This document shows, piece by piece, positions 60,255 through 64,000 of a stretch of DNA of 64,000 nucleotides; position 1 is the stretch's first letter; every line of letters begins with the position of its first letter. The notes under the pieces were generated by a model. That model made no database searches, was not told the DNA's origin, and worked only from the letters and a program-made list of their open reading frames with translations. A program made the translations under genes and the position numbers. The DNA comes from Rugalucina vietnamica. Its lineage: Eukaryota > Mollusca > Bivalvia > Lucinida > Lucinidae. The DNA lies in the NCBI GenBank assembly GCA_964017185.1, contig OZ024875.1, positions 42,129,486-42,193,485 of the forward strand. The letters are read 5' to 3'.

Positions 60255-60545
60255 TCAGTCATATGGACACTGCGGGTGCACAATAATGGACAGGTGATGC
60301 TCACCCTTCGCGAACGCCTGATCACACCTCCTGTTTTGGGGGATCCATGCCTGTATGACTACATATCTCGTATTCGTCAATGTTATTACGTTTTTTTGTA
60401 CCAAGAAGAGCGCATCGATGTTTTTTGGAACAACTTGTGCACGAGTGCTCAATACATGTTCATGCACATGTTACTTTGTTTCGGTGTAGGTGTGTTAAAT
60501 CATTTCGGCGTAGGTGTGTTAAAACCTGTGAAGACAATTCTTTGA
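60255..60545 (+). other. Unrecognised 89-codon open frame in transposon interior
   Basis: Open from about 60276 to 60545: VHNNGQVMLTLRERLITPPV, LGDPCLYDYISRIRQCYYVF, LYQEERIDVFWNNLC, then a repeated FGVGVL. There is no ATG at the 5' end and the upstream frame is closed by TAA. It could be a decayed transposase or captured exon; I recognise no family. Confidence 0.25.
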
Positions 60546-60845
60546 GATTAGAAAACTTAAATTGCATGATCATCAAATGCTGGAAAGGCTTACGTATTTT
60601 TGCTGTTTTCGTTCATCATGTGTGCTGTTGAATCGGATCTATACTTTATAATTTTGATTAAAGAAAAACATTGGTACACCCTGCGCTAAATAGAATAAAC
60701 TCGGTTTGTCTGAATACTGTGATTTGTGGTTCTTTTATTTCGCAAAGAATGCGATGAAATCATTTTTATTCCCTATATTCACATTGATTTTTAGCAAAAG
60801 AGTTTTACCTGAGTTTTATTACTTACGATGATTTGTAAATTCAAC

Positions 60846-61066
60846 ATGCCCATGCAATTAACAGAGATTTTTAAACTGGTAAAAAATGAAAATTTTCAGT
60901 AGATTTTTTTTTTAAATATTTTTTCTTATTTTTGCTCTAAACATAGATTGTGGTAACACGTTAGAACCGCTTCGGCGAGGCGGTTCTAACCAGTACCCAC
61001 AGTCTATTTTTCGAGCAAAAAGGGGTTCAAGGGGGTATACTTGTCATGGACATGTTTCTCTGATGT
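60846..61066 (+). repeat. Palindromic MITE family A copy inside the long-TIR element
   Basis: ACATGCCCATGCAATTAACA end, hairpin ACATAGATTGTGGTAACAC / CAGTACCCACAGTCTATTT, GGGGGTATACTTGTCATGG and ACATGTTTCTCTGATG. Confidence 0.75.
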
Positions 61067-62257
61067 TGTGCTACATACTAGCAGGTTATAATGTGGATCT
61101 AGGTTACTGACCATACAAAGGCAATGACCACAACCATTGGTATTGATGTTATTATGTTTTTACAGTACACGGTTTTGAGATAACATGTATCCTATATTAC
61201 TTCTGATTTGTTATACTCGCCGTCTCCATCGGCGCATATATAGCGCCATGTTTGATTTTTTGTGCATTTCGATGAAAAAAACGTAATGCAATAATTGTTA
61301 GAATCAATTTTAATTTCATTTATAGAATTTTATCATAATATTCTATTTCATATCAGAGATAATGAGAGATATTCTATCATGATTGATCTACTTAACCGGT
61401 ATCTAATGACCCAAAGCTCTAGCTTAGGACAATTAATGAACATCGATGCCTCTATCTCTGGTTATTAATCTGTTGTAAATATTAAAAAGCCAAGCTTTCA
61501 TACATGTGCAAATAAGTGTACTAGACCTTACAAGACATTAATCTATGCAAATACTTGCCAAGACTGAAAACTCAGATTGCCGTATTATCCGGCGTTACTT
61601 TGATTTTGCGGTATTTTATTGAAACGTATGCTTATTCGGGCAAAAAATCACGAGCAACTAGCTTCTTACGGTAAAGTCTCATGTACTCATGCAAAATCAG
61701 CCAGCAGTTTGTCTATACTTTGAAGAAAATGACAATAGTACGAAACGTTTTTGGGCGAACACTATATTAGCGTATGGCCGAACATGGAAAACAAAAATCT
61801 CCTCGAATGTTTGCATATCCTAGCCGAGCTTATGCATCAGCAGAACAATCGGCGGTAAGAGACATGTATGTAGATCCGAACAGGCTAGTGCTTACGTTGA
61901 CATAAACTCTTTTAATATTTATAATAACTGTTTTTGTTACCTGGTCGAAACAATTTCCTTCGAAAATGGCGGCGAATCCAGCGGAAACTACCGCAATCCG
62001 GAGTTAAAACAACGCAGATCCGGCGTTTCGACCGTTCGTCCGGCGTTTCGATTGGACGCGGTGAATACAATGTATTAGAAATACAATGTTATTTTTTGTT
62101 GAAAAAATGTGAGAATCATTTCTCTTTGTTTAGAATAAGTTTATTAAAAAAATGAACATTTTTTTTTTTTAAAATCACTCATGATTCACCTAAAAATGAA
62201 AGCTGGCTCAACCAAATGATATTGACGTGACTTTTCAATGAAGCATTTCCAAGTACA

Positions 62258-63434
62258 CTTCAGACCCGTTATAACGCGCTGGTCGGGGTCCACAAGTCGC
62301 ATGCGCGATATAGGTGAGGCGCGTAATGCAAATCTACTGAGTCGGACCAGGCTGATTGCAGTTTCTGTAGTGTATTGGTGGGTGGGGAACCTATTCGACG
62401 TGTGTATTGGCTTAACCGAGCTTGGCGGTTTATCGCAGAGTCCTTGTAAAATGGAATAAACAAAAATGAAGTATTGCGTGTTCCACAGTTTTATCAGTTA
62501 AAAACGATCTACAATGATAAAATTTGTTTATTTACAACGTTGTGAAAAGAGCGTCCATGACACCGGGCTTATGTTGCTGTTGTATTGTAGAGTTCCGCCT
62601 TTGACTTATTGGCGCACCCGGATATTTAATGCGGACAAGAGTCTTTTGCCGATACCGTATTTACAGTTATTTTAATTCGCCTGTCTTAATTGAATTTTCT
62701 GATCGGATAGAATTATACAAGATATAGGTGTCCCAATGCTTAGACAATCTTTGGTTTGTGTCGCCGTCGAAAATGAGCAATGTTGCGTAACAGGTGTCAT
62801 CAATAGCCTACAGCAGCCTGTGTTTCCGGTCTCGTTACGGTCTATCGATAATCCCCTTGCTCATTGGGCTTATTTTCACAACTTTTATGGCTTATCTTAA
62901 GAAAACAATGTGTTATCCACGATTCGCGAACGGTGGATTGTGTAAGTCTAAAAATTACTGACATGGCAATTATCACTCTTGAATATACACGCAGCTGACA
63001 CGGTTCGTAAACACATTATGCGTTCTATAAGAAAACCTGTTCTTTCAGTTTTAAATATGCAAAAGATAATTAACATTAATTGTTCTCAATGTATAATATA
63101 GAGAAACTGTTAGAAAATAGCACCTTGGCAAACGCCTGACAACTGCTTTTAATTTTTTTCTCTCGAGTACCATAAAGAGAAACTGTAAGAAAACTGAACC
63201 TTGTTGAATTCCCTGCAAACGATCTTTTTAACAGTGAATTCATCCGCACATAAACGCCTTAAACTGTAATACAATAAAGGAATATATATGGGTAAAACGG
63301 CGCCTTCGCGTCGCCACGATTTTTTTTTGTTTTGTTTTTTCTCAAAAGTGGGTGGGCGAAATTTTGGGATCCAAGGTGCCCTCGCGTTATATCCAACACC
63401 GCGTTAATTCAAGGCGTGGTATAGCGGGTCTGTC
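62258..63434. mobile_element. 1.18 kb pogo/Tigger-like TIR element
   Basis: Left end TTCAGACCCGTTATAACGCG, right end inverse GCGTGGTATAGCGGGTCTGT. Sub-terminal CGCGTTATATCCAACACCGC near the right. TIR style (CAGACCCGYTATAACGCG) is that of pogo-related elements. No transposase frame remains. Confidence 0.65.
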
Positions 63435-64000
63435 CTGTACTATCTTAATACTTTCATAAGTTAATATTTTTCAAAATCGAGAACCTCCATATGGAATTTC
63501 TGGTTTACCACAATTAGATTTGAAATACTTCATATGATCTATAAGTTTAAAATCAATATTCCATAACCTGAAAAAAAAAACTGTGAGCACACAGTAATGT
63601 TTAGCTGGGAACATTGTGCCTAAAAACAAATATGTTTACCTGCGCGCAAATGTACCAACTTTGGTGAAAAATGAGCGCAGACATGGTACCACCGCCTAAA
63701 TACTGGCTTATCCAACAAAAAAGACAAGTCAGAAGAAAACTTATTAAAAGTGGTATGCAAACTATAATGACTCAGATCATGATGTGAAGCAGGCACCTTT
63801 CGATCTGAGCCTTTGAGGTTTGCTAGAAAAATGGCACAACATCATGTCTATCAAATTTTTTTATCTTCAAATGTGACTAAATTTATGGGTTTTCTTGTGA
63901 CATGTCTTAAATCTTAAAAAGTATGCTATGAAAGACTACTGATACCTACAAAATGAAATGTCTTGTGTGAAAATATAATCAATTACTTTATGGATGACAA
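63435..64000. other. Unassigned sequence at right edge
   Basis: Includes an A-run at 63572-63580 and AT-rich sequence. No ELAPOR exon recognised, though the upstream part of that gene is expected on this side. Confidence 0.4.

Larger units (their letters stand above)
58458..62063. mobile_element. 3.6 kb long-TIR DNA transposon, copy B (TSD AATAC)
   Basis: Inverted arms of about 525 bp (58458 to about 58981, and about 61530 to 62063) begin CACCGCGTCCAATCGAAACG. AATAC flanks both ends exactly (58453-58457, 62064-62068). Arms align with those of 11257-18889 (shared GATTGCGGTAGTTTCC, CGGATCTACATACATG, CATTCGAGGAGAT) with many substitutions. The interior holds a family D fragment, a family A MITE and an unrecognised 89-codon frame. 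Confidence 0.87.

Noticed and set aside
531-61070. CRISPR-like array suggested by the many similar palindromic units
   Set aside because: Units are 200-270 bp, dispersed and in both orientations, in a eukaryotic genome; they are MITEs.
63640-63720. Possible minus-strand exon ending GCGCAG|GTAAACAT, considered as an upstream ELAPOR exon
   Set aside because: The peptide in either open frame has no ELAPOR-like cysteine pattern, and no good acceptor is linked to it.

Overview
The window is animal genomic DNA: AT-rich, with genes split by GT-AG introns and buried in many repeat families. Three protein-coding genes are rebuilt below from splice sites with matching phase. The palindromic MITEs, tandem-unit elements with GGTCAAGGTCA motifs and tRNA-headed SINEs are of the kind seen in marine molluscs. 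A bivalve is my best guess for the source (inference; genus not determined).

Layout. (1) 1-22.7 kb: the 5' half of an ABTB1 (ankyrin plus BTB/POZ) gene on the minus strand, five coding exons, with the 3' half beyond the left edge. Its 15.3 kb third intron holds an L1/Tx1-like LINE with an intact 1274-codon ORF2 and a 7.6 kb long-TIR transposon, which itself contains a nested inverted-repeat element and a 511 bp TRIM-like LTR element. Intron 1 holds a 1.56 kb element with six GATACGGTACCGTATC palindromes. (2) 22.7-23.0 kb: a 244 bp head-to-head gap between the ABTB1 start codon and that of the next gene, probably a bidirectional promoter. (3) 23.0-34.4 kb: a complete 11-exon, 515-codon plus-strand gene fusing two bacterial-type transferase domains, a DUF2064/TIGR04282-like nucleotidyl/glycosyltransferase and a TIGR04283-like GT-A glycosyltransferase, behind an N-terminal membrane anchor. 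In bacteria these families occur next to selenium- or arsenosugar-associated radical SAM genes. (4) 34.4-44.3 kb: repeat-rich, including a 2.1 kb element with tandem AATGTCTATTCCC termini and a 200 bp (GA)n/(GGGA)n tract. (5) 44.3-58.4 kb: the last eight coding exons of an ELAPOR1/2 (KIAA1324-family) gene on the minus strand: MRH-like cysteine-rich lumenal region, one TM helix, cytoplasmic tail with a YMKL sorting motif. (6) 58.5-64 kb: a second copy of the long-TIR transposon (3.6 kb) and a pogo/Tigger-like element. No upstream ELAPOR exon could be recognised here.

The three genes have no evident shared pathway. ABTB1 and the transferase gene may be co-regulated through their shared upstream region. 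The most notable biology is the animal-encoded fused transferase, the intact LINE, the set of palindromic or long-TIR elements with exact target-site duplications, and the way inverted copies of palindromic MITEs bracket single exons or sit beside splice sites. All identifications come from reading the sequence and remembered family features; no database search was possible.
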